Assembly: GCA_910587445.1 (NCBI GenBank)
Contig: CAJULE010000031.1
Location: 1 to 22,539 of the forward strand
From: an uncultured Christensenellaceae bacterium
GTDB taxonomy: Bacteria > Bacillota > Clostridia > Christensenellales > Pumilibacteraceae
Direction: 5' to 3'
Length of the DNA: 22,539 bases
A program made the translations under genes and the position numbers. The notes under the pieces were generated by a model that saw nothing but the letters and a program-made list of their open reading frames with translations, had not been told where the DNA came from and did not search any database. This document shows positions 14,701-22,494 of the stretch, piece by piece (position 1 is the first letter of the stretch; the number at the start of each line of letters is the position of its first letter).

Positions 14701-15758
14701 CGCTTTTAAAGAGCGGACTTGTAAATCTCATAATTTCCACGAGCACGCGAGGAAGGATCCCCACGAACGACGACGTGAGACTTCGCAGGCGCGCCGTGGC
14801 TCTCGGTATACCTTGCCTTACGAGCCTCGATACGGCAAACGCCCTTGCCTACAGCTTGAAATCGCGCTACAGTCAGCTCAATACCGAGCTTGTCGACATC
14901 AATCATATGCGCGCCGATAAGCAGAAAATCAACTTCATCAAAATGCACGGCACGGGAAACGACTATATCTACATAGACTGTCTGAACAAGTCGTTCAACA
15001 ACATGGAGTCGATTGCCGTAAATCTTTCCGACAGGCATCTCGGCGTGGGCGGAGACGGCGTAGTGTTCATCTATCCGTCCGACGAGGCAGATGCGAGAAT
15101 GAGAATGTTCAACGCCGACGGCACGGAAGGCATGATGTGCGGCAATGCCGTGCGCTGCGTAGCAAAGTATTTGTACGAGAGCGGCAAGGCGAAGAGCGAG
15201 GATGTGCGAGTGGAAACCGAAAGCGGCGTCAAACGCGTCAAGCTGTTTGCCCGCGGCGGAAGAGCCGATTCGGCTTCCGTAGATATGGGTGCGCCCGTAT
15301 TCGCTCCCGAAAAGATTCCCGCTTGCACCGAGGGCGAAAGGATAATCGAGAAGAATATTTTCGTCGGCGGAAAGGAACGCAAGGTCAGTCTCGTTTCCAT
15401 GGGCAATCCCCATTGCGTAATTTTCACCGACAACGTAACGGTAAGCGACGTGTGCGGAGAGGGCAGAGCGGTCGAAAACGACAAACTGTTCCCTCGCAGG
15501 ACAAATGTCGAATTCGTTCAGGTGATTGACGCAAGACATATCAAAATGCGCGTATGGGAGCGCGGCAGCGGCGAGACGTTCGCTTGCGGAACGGGCGCTT
15601 GTGCGGCGGTAGTCGCGGCGGTCGAAGCCGGTTACTGCGAGCGCGGCGCCGACATAAGCGTCAAGCTTCCCGGCGGCGAGCTCATAATAAACTACGGCAA
15701 TACGGTTGTGATGACGGGCGACGCCGTAGAAGTTTACAGAGGAGTGGTCAAATTATGA
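11718..15758 (+). CDS. carB-dapF: Fusion of carbamoyl-phosphate synthase large subunit and diaminopimelate epimerase
   Basis: 1346 residues from the ATG at 11718 (GGAGG 8 bases upstream); the TTG at 11700 lies before the ribosome site and is rejected. Residues 1-1063 are a complete CarB: VLVIGSGPITIGQAAEFDYAGTQ, two ATP-grasp halves (about 120-330 and 660-860; the second opens at VIVFGSGPIRIGQGIEFDYAS), and a C-terminal MGS-like allosteric domain (about 935-1055) ending LDTANALAYSLKSRYSQ. Residues 1064-1346 are a complete DapF of normal length: INFIKMHGTGNDYI, catalytic Cys in GMMCGNAVRC and in FACGTGACAA. No stop, frameshift or ribosome site lies between them; an in-frame ATG at 14907 has no Shine-Dalgarno. 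CarB makes carbamoyl phosphate; DapF converts LL- to meso-diaminopimelate for peptidoglycan and lysine. Later cleavage of the chain cannot be excluded. Confidence 0.93.
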   Translation: MPKNKEIKKVLVIGSGPITIGQAAEFDYAGTQACRTLKSEKIEVVLVNSNPATIMTDRAMADAIYIEPLTLPTLERIIDLEKPDGILPSLGGQTGLTLSMQLARSGFLAERGVKLLGMKVEAIEKAEDRELFKETMESINQPCIPSAVVNDVPAAVEFAEKIGYPVIVRPAFTLGGAGGGIAANETELREIASGGLALSPITQVLIEKSIYGWKEIEFEVMRDAIGNVVAICSMENLDPVGIHTGDSIVVAPTMTLSDKEYQMLRTAALNIITSLGIEGGCNCQFALEPNSMQYAVIEVNPRVSRSSALASKATGYPIAKVATLVALGYTLDEIPNAVTGKTCACFEPTIDYCVVKLPKWPFDKFVYAKRTLGTQMKATGEVMAIAPSFEMGLMKAVRGAEGILTLSNPHYSELSDEEIVSRLMPATDFRLFVLYEALKRGLKTVEEIADETKIDAWFLNKILNLVNYEKSIVGRAIDKDEYLRGKKLGYPDKALKALTGHELPTHARAVYKMVDTCAAEFDAETPYFYSTYDNTNEALEFRAARGSKKRRVIVFGSGPIRIGQGIEFDYASVHCVWALKEAGYEVVIVNNNPETVSTDFDTADRLYFEALTDEDVENVIATEKPYGVVVAFGGQTAIKLTKHLSDMGVKILGTPADSIDMAEDRERFDELLEQLGIARPKGTTVKTTRQALEAGESLGYPVLLRPSYVLGGQNMIIAFSAADIEEYMKIILEENPDNTILIDKYVMGTEVEVDAICDGEKILIPGIMEHIERTGIHSGDSIAVYPPQNIGDAITAKLIEYTEKLAVSLKTKGLVNIQYIIADNNIYVIEVNPRSSRTIPYISKVTGVPMIKLATECMLGKKLERLGYGTGLYKTSPYTAVKVPIFSFEKLQDLDTHLGPEMKSTGEVLGVGKALDEALYKGLVAAGYKMQKNGGILITVRNTDKAEIADVAKKFAELGFKLYATFGTADVLEKCGLEVERVKKLSECETNNTMTLLKSGLVNLIISTSTRGRIPTNDDVRLRRRAVALGIPCLTSLDTANALAYSLKSRYSQLNTELVDINHMRADKQKINFIKMHGTGNDYIYIDCLNKSFNNMESIAVNLSDRHLGVGGDGVVFIYPSDEADARMRMFNADGTEGMMCGNAVRCVAKYLYESGKAKSEDVRVETESGVKRVKLFARGGRADSASVDMGAPVFAPEKIPACTEGERIIEKNIFVGGKERKVSLVSMGNPHCVIFTDNVTVSDVCGEGRAVENDKLFPRRTNVEFVQVIDARHIKMRVWERGSGETFACGTGACAAVVAAVEAGYCERGADISVKLPGGELIINYGNTVVMTGDAVEVYRGVVKL

Positions 15759-17365
15759 TAAAGTATATTTTTGTTACGGGCGGCGTCGTATCGGGACTCG
15801 GTAAAGGCATAACCGCGGCTTCGCTCGGCATGATGCTCAAGGCAAAAGGTCTTAAGGTGATTGCGCAGAAGCTCGATCCGTACATAAATATCGACCCGGG
15901 CACCATGAGTCCTTACCAGCACGGCGAAGTCTATGTCACGGAGGACGGCGCGGAAACCGATCTCGACCTCGGACATTACGAACGCTTCATAGACGAAAAT
16001 CTCAACAAGTATTCCAATCTTACGACGGGCAAGGTCTATTGGAATGTCCTTAACAACGAGCGTCGAGGAGATTACAACGGCGAGACGGTGCAGGTCATTC
16101 CGCACGTTACGAACGAGATCAAGAAGTTTATTTACTCGGTCGGCAAAAAGATAAATGCGGATGTCGTAATAACCGAAATCGGCGGAACTACGGGCGATAT
16201 AGAGTCGCTTCCGTTTATCGAGGCTATACGCCAAGTGAGCAACGAGGTGGGCAGAGACAATTGTCTTTTCGTGCACGTCACGCTTGCGCCCGTGATCGCT
16301 TCGAGCGGCGAAATGAAGACAAAGCCCACGCAACATTCGGTTAAGGAACTCCGTTCGCTCGGCATATCTCCCAACATCATAGTGCTTCGTTGCGACCGTC
16401 CCGTCGACAAATCCACGAGGGACAAAATAGCTCTGTTCTGCGACGTTGCTCCCGATTGCGTAATAGAGAACAGCAATGTTCCGCTTTTGTACGAAGCTCC
16501 GATAATGCTCGAAAAGAGCAACTTTACGAAGATAGTCTCGCGCGAACTCGGACTGCCCGATGTGGAGCCAGACCTCGGAGTGTGGAAAGAAATGCTTGTC
16601 AAGGCGCATAATCGCGACAAGACGGTCAAAATAGGTCTTGTCGGCAAGTACGTCAAGATGTATGATACCTATCTTTCGATAGTCGAAGCGCTCACTCATG
16701 CCGGCATTTACAACGGAGCGAATATCGATCTTCATTGGATAGACGCGGAAAAAATAACCGATTCGACCGCGGACGAGCTTCTCGGAGATTGCGACGGAAT
16801 AATCGTTCCGGGCGGCTTCGGCGACAGAGGCATAGAAGGCATGGTTTCGGCGGCGCGTTGGTGCCGTGAAAGCGACGTTCCGTACTTCGGAATATGTCTC
16901 GGGATGCAGATAGCCGTCATTGAGTTTGCAAGGAGCGTTGCGGGTCTTGCCGACGCAAACAGCAGAGAATTCAATCACGCTTCGCAAAATAAAGTAATAG
17001 ACATTATGGAAGGTCAAATAGGCTGCGAAAATACCGGCGGCAGTATGCGTCTCGGCGCTTACGAGTGTTCCGTCCAGCCGAATACGCGTCTCATGGCGGC
17101 ATACGGTCAGCCCGCTGTTTTCGAGCGTCACCGCCACCGTTATGAGTTCAACAACGCCTATCGCGAGACGTTCACATCGCTCGGACTTACGCTTTGCGGC
17201 ATTTCGCCCGACGGCGGTCTCGTGGAGGCTGTGGAGGTTTCCGATAAAAAATTCCACCTCGGCGTACAGTATCACCCCGAATTCAAATCCCGTCCGCATA
17301 AGCCGCATCCGTTGTTTGTCGAATTTATCGCGCGGTCGTTGGAGAATGCGGAAAGCAAGGGGTAA
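15755..17365 (+). CDS. pyrG: CTP synthase
   Basis: 536 residues, normal length. The start is the ATG at 15755, whose ATGA overlaps the stop of carB-dapF; AGAGGAG (15738-15744) precedes it. The N-terminal synthetase half starts MIKYIFVTGGVVSGLGKGI (P-loop). The C-terminal class I glutaminase has Cys381 in YFGICLGMQ and His-x-Glu in QYHPEF. It aminates UTP to CTP with glutamine and ATP. With PurF and CarA it makes this operon a set of glutamine amidotransferases. Confidence 0.97.
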   Translation: MIKYIFVTGGVVSGLGKGITAASLGMMLKAKGLKVIAQKLDPYINIDPGTMSPYQHGEVYVTEDGAETDLDLGHYERFIDENLNKYSNLTTGKVYWNVLNNERRGDYNGETVQVIPHVTNEIKKFIYSVGKKINADVVITEIGGTTGDIESLPFIEAIRQVSNEVGRDNCLFVHVTLAPVIASSGEMKTKPTQHSVKELRSLGISPNIIVLRCDRPVDKSTRDKIALFCDVAPDCVIENSNVPLLYEAPIMLEKSNFTKIVSRELGLPDVEPDLGVWKEMLVKAHNRDKTVKIGLVGKYVKMYDTYLSIVEALTHAGIYNGANIDLHWIDAEKITDSTADELLGDCDGIIVPGGFGDRGIEGMVSAARWCRESDVPYFGICLGMQIAVIEFARSVAGLADANSREFNHASQNKVIDIMEGQIGCENTGGSMRLGAYECSVQPNTRLMAAYGQPAVFERHRHRYEFNNAYRETFTSLGLTLCGISPDGGLVEAVEVSDKKFHLGVQYHPEFKSRPHKPHPLFVEFIARSLENAESKG

Positions 17366-17374
17366 GGAGATTAA

Positions 17375-18547
17375 ATGAAACTCAACGAAAATTATGCAAA
17401 TCTCAAGGAAAGCTACCTTTTTGCGGAAGTTGCGCAGCGCGCGTCCGCATATGCGGAAAGACACCCGAATGCCGAAATAATAAAGCTCGGTATCGGCGAC
17501 GTCACGTTGCCCATATGCACGGCGGCAGTCGAAGCGGGCAAGCGCGCCGCAGAGGAAATGGGCAGGGCAGACTCGTTCCGCGGGTATGGTCCCTACGAGG
17601 GATATGGTTTTTTGCGCGAAAAAATAGTCGATTATTACGCGCGCAGAAGCGTCAGGCTCGACCTTTCCGAAGTATTCGTAAGCGAGGGCGCTAAGAGCGA
17701 CGTGAGCGGCATACTCGATCTGTTCGATAACAGCGCAGAAGTTCTCGTTCCCGATCCAGTCTATCCCGTGTATGTGGATTCGAACGTCATGGACGGCAGG
17801 CGCATTTCCTATGTCGGCGGCAACGAGAAGAACGGCTTTTTGCCTCTTCCCGATAAGGATACGAAAGCGGATATAATTTATCTGTGCTCTCCGAATAACC
17901 CCACGGGTGCGGCGTACGACAGAGACGGACTTAAGGCATGGGTCGATAAGGCAAACGAGCTCGGCGCAGTCATACTTTTCGACGCGGCTTACGAATTTTT
18001 TATTTCGGACGAAAAGCTTCCTCATTCGATATACGAAATAGACGGCGCGGAAAAGTGCGCTGTGGAGATTTGCTCGCTTTCCAAAACCGCGGGATTTACG
18101 GGCGTCCGTCTCGGCTATATGATAATTCCGAAAGCCATAGAGGGCGGCAAGCTCAACTTAATGTGGCTCAGACGTCAGTCGACGAAGTACAACGGCGCGT
18201 CGTATATAATTCAGCGTATGGCGGAAGCAGTATTTACCGACGAGGGCATGAGGCAGATAAAAGCGAATGTGAATGTCTACAAGAAAAATGCCGCTCTTAT
18301 GTCGGATACATTGAAGGAGCTCGGTATTCCTCATACGGGCGGAGTTAATTCCCCGTACATTTGGCTTAAGTGTCCGGGCGGTGATTCGTGGGCGTTTTTC
18401 GACAGACTTTTAAACGAAGCTCAAATCGTAGGAACACCCGGCGCGGGCTTCGGCGAAAACGGGGAAGGGTATTTCAGGCTTACCGCTTTCAATACTTACG
18501 AAAACACATCGAAGGCAATGCAAAGATTGAAAAATCTCAAGATTTAA
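17375..18547 (+). CDS. dapL: LL-diaminopimelate aminotransferase
   Basis: 390 residues, a fold type I PLP aminotransferase. The start at 17375 has AAGGAG 6 bases upstream and lies 9 bases after pyrG. SEGAKSDVSG, CSPNNPTGAA (the conserved N-P-T-G) and the PLP lysine K237 in SLSKTAGFTGVRLGY are the family signatures; the last is characteristic of DapL. It converts tetrahydrodipicolinate directly to LL-diaminopimelate, bypassing the succinylase or acetylase branch, and its product is the substrate of the DapF part two genes upstream. It is the last gene before a strong terminator. Confidence 0.95.
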   Translation: MKLNENYANLKESYLFAEVAQRASAYAERHPNAEIIKLGIGDVTLPICTAAVEAGKRAAEEMGRADSFRGYGPYEGYGFLREKIVDYYARRSVRLDLSEVFVSEGAKSDVSGILDLFDNSAEVLVPDPVYPVYVDSNVMDGRRISYVGGNEKNGFLPLPDKDTKADIIYLCSPNNPTGAAYDRDGLKAWVDKANELGAVILFDAAYEFFISDEKLPHSIYEIDGAEKCAVEICSLSKTAGFTGVRLGYMIIPKAIEGGKLNLMWLRRQSTKYNGASYIIQRMAEAVFTDEGMRQIKANVNVYKKNAALMSDTLKELGIPHTGGVNSPYIWLKCPGGDSWAFFDRLLNEAQIVGTPGAGFGENGEGYFRLTAFNTYENTSKAMQRLKNLKI

Positions 18548-18555
18548 AAAAGTAA

Positions 18556-18592
18556 CGGGCGATTGCTTTTGCGATCGCCCGAATATTTCTTT
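18556..18592 (+). terminator. Terminator of the purF-dapL operon
   Basis: CGGGCGATTGC (18556-18566) pairs with GCGATCGCCCG (18571-18581), 11 bp with one G-U, a TTTT loop and a T-rich tail (AATATTTCTTT). Confidence 0.85.
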
Positions 18593-18784
18593 CCCCGCTG
18601 TGCCGTGGCATTGTCGTTTTAAACCCGCTTTTCAGCAGGTGGGCAAGCCGATTGCAACGTCTGTCTTCCACTGGCTTTCTTTAGAAGAAAAATTACTGAG
18701 GCCTGACATAGTTTGCAGATACAAGCAATCCCTTGATTATACTGTGGTTCCAAAAAGAACAAGCTCACGCACACCGCAGGTATT
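18593..18784 (+). ncRNA. ssrS: Probable 6S RNA
   Basis: This stretch has no credible protein and folds as a long irregular rod. The ends form a closing stem (CTGTGCCGTG near 18597 with CACGCACACCGCAG near 18766-18779). Next comes a large internal bubble, whose 5' side holds CCCGC/GTGGG and whose 3' side holds a small GTTC/GAAC hairpin. Then there is a terminal stem (GATTGC near 18650 with GCAATC near 18726, then GTCTGT with GCAGAT) capped by TTCTT-TAG-AAGAA. That closing stem-bubble-terminal stem shape, about 190 nt, mimics an open promoter and is the 6S plan, and the 5' end resembles Firmicute 6S sequences as I recall them. 6S binds and holds RNA polymerase in stationary phase. The ends are approximate and its promoter is not clear. 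Confidence 0.6.
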
Positions 18785-18871
18785 TATGCGTCACCTATAT
18801 TATATGACGACGCGATAAAAAAATCAATGCCGCAAGGTAAAATATTTTTTGTGAAATTTTTCGAAACCCCC

Positions 18872-18900
18872 TTGACAAAAGCTGTGTTTTGTGATATGGC
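18872..18900 (+). promoter_or_regulatory. Promoter of the metallo-hydrolase gene
   Basis: TTGACA (18872-18877), 17 bases, TATGGC (18895-18900) with TGA directly before it (extended -10). It lies 27 bases ahead of the start codon. Confidence 0.65.
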
Positions 18901-18927
18901 GAAGTTTCGATAGGAAGGAGAGCGCAT

Positions 18928-19608
18928 ATGAATCTTACGGTACTCGGCAAATACGGACCTTATCCCGCAGCCGGCGGCGGTACAAGCTCGTACATTATCG
19001 AAAGCGGAAAGACCCGGGTCAATTTGGATTTCGGCAGCGGTGCGATCGGCAGTACTTTGGAGGCTGTGGGAAAATTGCCGAATACAATAGTGCTTTCGCA
19101 TTTGCACTTCGATCATACAAGCGATTTGCTTCCGCTTGCGTATGCCCTCAAAGAGCCTGTGCCCGTATATCTTCCGTTTGACGGCAGTCCGATAAGTGAA
19201 ATCGTTTCGGCTCTTGCCGTGTTTACTCCCGTAAAGATATATGACGGAATGACGACAAGAATAGGAGATTTGACTTTCGAATTTGTTCGCTTGCCGCACC
19301 CCGCGGAAAGCTATGGCATGAAAATTTCCGACGGTAAAGCAAGTTTCTTTTACAGCGGAGATACGACGTACGATAGGCGCATTGCGGAAAAAATGCGCGG
19401 CTGCAAACTTGCGCTTCTCGATGCTTCCGTGCCTGCCGCTCACTCTGAAGGCAAGCCGCATATGTCTATAGCAGAGGCGAGAAAGCTGTCGAATGAAACG
19501 GGCGTAAGAGTTTTACTTACTCATGTTCATCCCGAGTTTTCACCGGTAGACGAGGCACTTCAAGCGGGACTCGAAATCGCCGAGGAAATGAAAATTTACG
19601 AAATATGA
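18928..19608 (+). CDS. Metallo-beta-lactamase-fold hydrolase (RNase Z/YhfI-like group)
   Basis: 226 residues; GGAAGGAG ends 7 bases before the ATG. The metal-binding motif is SHLHFDHTSD (H58, H60, D62, H63). Further ligands are expected at LPHPAESYG (near 123), SGDTTYD (Asp near 143) and LTHVHPEF (final His near 193). The length and the start (NLTVLGKYGPYPAAGGGTSSYII) match the small YhfI-like proteins related to RNase Z, which may act on phosphodiesters or act as lactonases. The RNase Z exosite arm is not visible, so a tRNA-processing role is unlikely. It is transcribed alone between its own promoter and terminator. Confidence 0.85.
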   Translation: MNLTVLGKYGPYPAAGGGTSSYIIESGKTRVNLDFGSGAIGSTLEAVGKLPNTIVLSHLHFDHTSDLLPLAYALKEPVPVYLPFDGSPISEIVSALAVFTPVKIYDGMTTRIGDLTFEFVRLPHPAESYGMKISDGKASFFYSGDTTYDRRIAEKMRGCKLALLDASVPAAHSEGKPHMSIAEARKLSNETGVRVLLTHVHPEFSPVDEALQAGLEIAEEMKIYEI

Positions 19609-19632
19609 ATTTCGAAAGATTTTAATATGAGT

Positions 19633-19667
19633 AAAACCTCGATAAATTCGGGGTTTTTGCTTTTTTT
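19633..19667 (+). terminator. Terminator after the metallo-hydrolase gene
   Basis: AAAACCTCG (19633-19641) pairs with CGGGGTTTT (19649-19657), 9 bp with one G-U, and a T-rich tail runs to 19667. Confidence 0.85.
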
Positions 19668-19732
19668 CGGTGCGTCATAGCTCGGACGACTGCGGAATAG
19701 ATTATTATATATGTTGTATCGGAGAGCCGTTT

Positions 19733-20467
19733 ATGCGCCGTAGAAGAGTTGTACGAACATTTCATTTCGATCGTATTCTTGCCTTTGTGATATTTGTCTG
19801 TTTTGCCGTGGCAATGGTATGCGTAGCGCTGTCTTTCAATATGGGAGCGCCGAGTATCGTCGTTAAAGGGCGTTCGCTGTATGTGGTTACGTATGCAAGG
19901 TGCGCGTCGGAGTCGGAGGCAAAACTTAAGTCCGAAGAATGTTTTGCGAGGGGAGGTGCGGGAAACGTAGTGCCGGACGGAGACGATTTCCTTATTGCGG
20001 CTTCCGCGTATACGTCGTACGAAGAGGCGCTTACGGTTGCGGAAAGACTCGACGGCTCGAGCGTGAAGGAGATTGCTCTCGAAAAGCTGAAATTCGTTTC
20101 GTCGTCTGCGTCGGAGCTTGCGGCAGATGCGGCGATACTTTGTTACGTCACGTTTGCAAACGAGCTTTCCGAGTGTGCGAGCGAGCTCGATGCACGCGAG
20201 GTTTCGGAAGCGGTGGCTGTTGAAAGATGCAAGCTGTGCCTAAGCGAAGCGTCGCGCCTGTTGCGCCTTGCGTCGGCGCAAATGTCACTTTCTGCGACCT
20301 CTCCCGAGGAGAAAGCTCTGCTTTCGGCAACCGTCGAACTGTTGTCCGAAGCGGCGGCGCTGCTTAAAGATACGGAAACGGGGGAGGGCTTGCTTACGTC
20401 GCGAATACGGCGTGCGTTTGTCGCTTTGGCTTTAAAAACGCGGGATTTTTCGAAAGGTTTAAAATAG
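19733..20467 (+). CDS. Membrane-anchored protein with SPOR-like domain
   Basis: 244 residues from the ATG at 19733, chosen because GGAGAG (19721-19726) lies upstream; the in-frame stretch back to 19670 lacks such a site. A short basic N-terminus (MRRRRVVR) leads to one membrane helix (about 15-35), so the rest faces outside. Residues 48-105 (SLYVVTYARCASESEAKLKSEEC..., then DDFLIAASAYTSYEEALTVAERL) follow the beta-alpha-beta pattern of SPOR domains, which bind peptidoglycan lacking stem peptides at division or spore septa. The rest (about 110-244) is helical and rich in Ala, Ser, Leu and Glu, and is unassigned. A septal or sporulation role, as for SpoIIB-like proteins, is possible but not shown. 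Confidence 0.65.
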   Translation: MRRRRVVRTFHFDRILAFVIFVCFAVAMVCVALSFNMGAPSIVVKGRSLYVVTYARCASESEAKLKSEECFARGGAGNVVPDGDDFLIAASAYTSYEEALTVAERLDGSSVKEIALEKLKFVSSSASELAADAAILCYVTFANELSECASELDAREVSEAVAVERCKLCLSEASRLLRLASAQMSLSATSPEEKALLSATVELLSEAAALLKDTETGEGLLTSRIRRAFVALALKTRDFSKGLK

Positions 20468-20508
20468 CGAAAAGCGTCGAAAAATTGCGATAACAGCCCT
20501 TTAAATAC

Positions 20509-20537
20509 TTGTAAAGAATCGAAAAATATGTTATTAT
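20509..20537 (+). promoter_or_regulatory. Promoter of the DRTGG-ATPase-hydrogenase-like cluster
   Basis: TTGTAA (20509-20514), 17 bases, TATTAT (20532-20537), in an A+T-rich gap about 33 bases ahead of the first start codon. Confidence 0.6.
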
Positions 20538-20569
20538 TATATTCGTAACTTATAATAAGGAGAAACCTT

Positions 20570-20914
20570 ATGAAATTAAGGACAATCATTGATATTCTCG
20601 ACGCGGAAGTCCTCACGGAGAATGATGGGAGCGAGCTCGATATCGATGTCCATACCGCTTGCGGTTCGGACATGATGAGCGACGTTCTTGCGTTTGTCAA
20701 GGATCAGGGACTTTTGCTTACGGGACTTGTGAATCCGCAAGTCGTGCGTACCGCCGAAATGGTAGATATCGTCGTAATTGCTTTTGTGCGCGGAAAACGT
20801 CCCGACGATATGACCGTAGATCTCGCAAAGCAGAAAGGGATCATACTTCTCGGTACAAACGACAAGATGTATCAGGCGTGCGGCAAGCTGTACGACGGCG
20901 GGCTCGGGCGTTAA
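20570..20914 (+). CDS. DRTGG-domain protein
   Basis: 114 residues; AAGGAG (20557-20562) lies 7 bases before the ATG. The whole chain is a single DRTGG-type alpha/beta domain (ACGSDMMSDVLAFVKDQGLLLTG, MVDIVVIAFVRGK, AKQKGIILLGTNDKMYQACGKLY). Such domains occur as ligand-binding modules beside CBS domains and in phosphotransacetylases. Single-domain forms recur in clostridial gene sets with small ATPases and [FeFe]-hydrogenase-like proteins, as here. The ligand is unknown; a nucleotide-sensing role is inference. Confidence 0.75.
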   Translation: MKLRTIIDILDAEVLTENDGSELDIDVHTACGSDMMSDVLAFVKDQGLLLTGLVNPQVVRTAEMVDIVVIAFVRGKRPDDMTVDLAKQKGIILLGTNDKMYQACGKLYDGGLGR

Positions 20915-20918
20915 GGTC

Positions 20919-21347
20919 GTGGGAAGCGGAGAGAGCATAAAACTGCGCTACGATGTGGACGGCAGGGACTTTGTAACTTGCGGTCAGGCGTCGGAGGACG
21001 TAAAGCGTACGCTTAAAAGTATAGGCATACCGTCTGCGTCGATAAGGCGCGTATCCATAGCCATGTACGAGGGCGAAATCAATATGGTCATTCACGGCGG
21101 CGGCGGCGTTGCCGAAGTGGAGATATTCGACGACGAAATAAATATCGTACTCTCGGATACGGGAAAGGGCATAGCCGATATAGACAAAGCCATGCAAGAG
21201 GGATTCTCTACGGCAACGGACGATATACGCGAACTCGGCTTCGGCGCGGGAATGGGGCTTCCGAACATGAAGAAGTATTCGGACGAATTCCATATCGAAA
21301 GTCGCGTGGGCGTCGGAACGACTGTCACGATGACAATCAAATTCTAA
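20919..21347 (+). CDS. Anti-sigma factor-like HATPase (serine kinase-type) protein
   Basis: 142 residues from a GTG 4 bases after the DRTGG gene; coupling is likely because the ribosome site is weak. It reads as a GHKL ATP-binding domain: the N-box region VSIAMYEGEINMVIHGGGG (Glu and Asn for Mg-ATP), DTGKGIADI (G1 box), and GFGAGMGLPNMKKYSD (G2/lid), ending GTTVTMTIKF. It resembles the RsbW/SpoIIAB-like single-domain kinases that bind and phosphorylate partner proteins. With a hydrogenase-like sensor next door it may be part of a signalling relay. Confidence 0.82.
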   Translation: MGSGESIKLRYDVDGRDFVTCGQASEDVKRTLKSIGIPSASIRRVSIAMYEGEINMVIHGGGGVAEVEIFDDEINIVLSDTGKGIADIDKAMQEGFSTATDDIRELGFGAGMGLPNMKKYSDEFHIESRVGVGTTVTMTIKF

Positions 21348-21371
21348 ATTCTGAAAAGGAGGTGGCGCGAA

Positions 21372-22494
21372 GTGAATTCGGATATAAAACCCGTATATCT
21401 CGACGCCGATAAATGTAACGGCTGCGTAAGTTGCATGAAGCGCTGCCCTACGGAAGCGATAAGGGTGAGAAGCGGAAAGGCGACGGTGATGTACGAGCGT
21501 TGCGTAGGCTGCGGCGAATGTGTTAAGGTGTGTCCTACTCATGCGAAAAAGGAATCGTGCGACGGTCTCGGTTCGCTCAAGGATTTCAAATACACGGTGG
21601 CTCTTGCTTGTCCGTCCATATATGCGCAGTTCAATCATCTCGACAATCTCGATTATGTCTTGAACGGAATCAAGAAGCTCGGCTTCGACGATGTGTACGA
21701 CGTGGGCGTTGCGGACAGAAAAGTATCCGCGGCGACAATGGATTACATAAAGCGAGCGGAAACTGTGAAGCCGATAATAAGCTCCTCTTGTCCCGCCGTC
21801 TTGAATCTTATACGAATGAGATACGAACATCTTCTCGATCATCTCTCGCCGATGAAACAGCCCGAAGAGGTTGCGGCGGAAGAGGCTGTAAAAGACGCGA
21901 TCGCAAAGACGGGGCTCAAGAGAGAAGAAATAGGGATTTTTCTCATAACGCATTGCGCGGCAAATCTTTTGAACAAGCACGACTCTCACAACGAGATCGA
22001 CCGATTTGTTTCGTTCAAGGAGATATATTTTCCGTTGCTGTCGGAGATGAACCGACTGAAAAAAGACGAGCTCGAACCGCTTGCGAAATGCGACGCTATC
22101 GGTGTGAGCTGGGGCAGCTCGACGGGTGAGTCCATGGGGCTCGGCACAAAGAACTTTGTTGTCGCCGACGGCATAGAAAACGTGATGACTGTTTTAAACG
22201 ACCTCGAGCACGACAAGCTCGGCGATATAGATTTCCTCGAGCTTAACGCTTGCACCCAAGGGTGTGTGGGCGGATCTATGAACATCGAGAATCCCTTTCT
22301 TGCCCGCACGCGTCTGAGGCTGTTTAGGGAGAAGCTGCCGCTTTTCGATTACGAGTCGAGTGACGGTTATGCGAAGTTTGAGCGAAGCGAGCCGTATACG
22401 GGACTCGAGAGCGCCTACAGGCTTTCCGAAAACCGAAAGGAAGCAATGCAGAGAATGATCAGCATGAAGCGAATTTACGCTGCTCTTCCGCATA
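21372..22494 (+). CDS. Divergent [FeFe]-hydrogenase-like protein, probably sensory type (C-terminus cut off)
   Basis: The frame starts at a GTG with an excellent AAAGGAGGT (21355-21363) and is open for 374 codons, until adapter sequence replaces it at 22495. Two ferredoxin-type 4Fe-4S motifs come first: C15, C18, C21, C25 (CNGCVSCMKRCP) and C44, C47, C50, C54 (CVGCGECVKVCP). The H-cluster domain follows, with C140 in SSSCPAV, C195 in LITHCAAN, and C294/C298 in NACTQGCVGG: all four cluster ligands are kept. In catalytic enzymes the first loop is TSCCP (its first Cys relays protons; here Ser), the second is MPCxxK (here HCxxN), and the third ends GGGQP (here GGSMN). Such losses mark the sensory (group C-like) branch, whose members often continue into PAS or phosphatase domains beyond this point. 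Confidence 0.85.

Noticed and set aside
15734..18025. 763-residue open frame on the minus strand
   Set aside because: It is antisense to pyrG and dapL, which have full motifs; the long frame comes from the G+C-biased codons of those genes.
18786..18812. Hairpin GCGTC/GACGC after the 6S-like RNA as its terminator
   Set aside because: Only 5 bp with a long loop, and A-rich instead of T-rich sequence follows.
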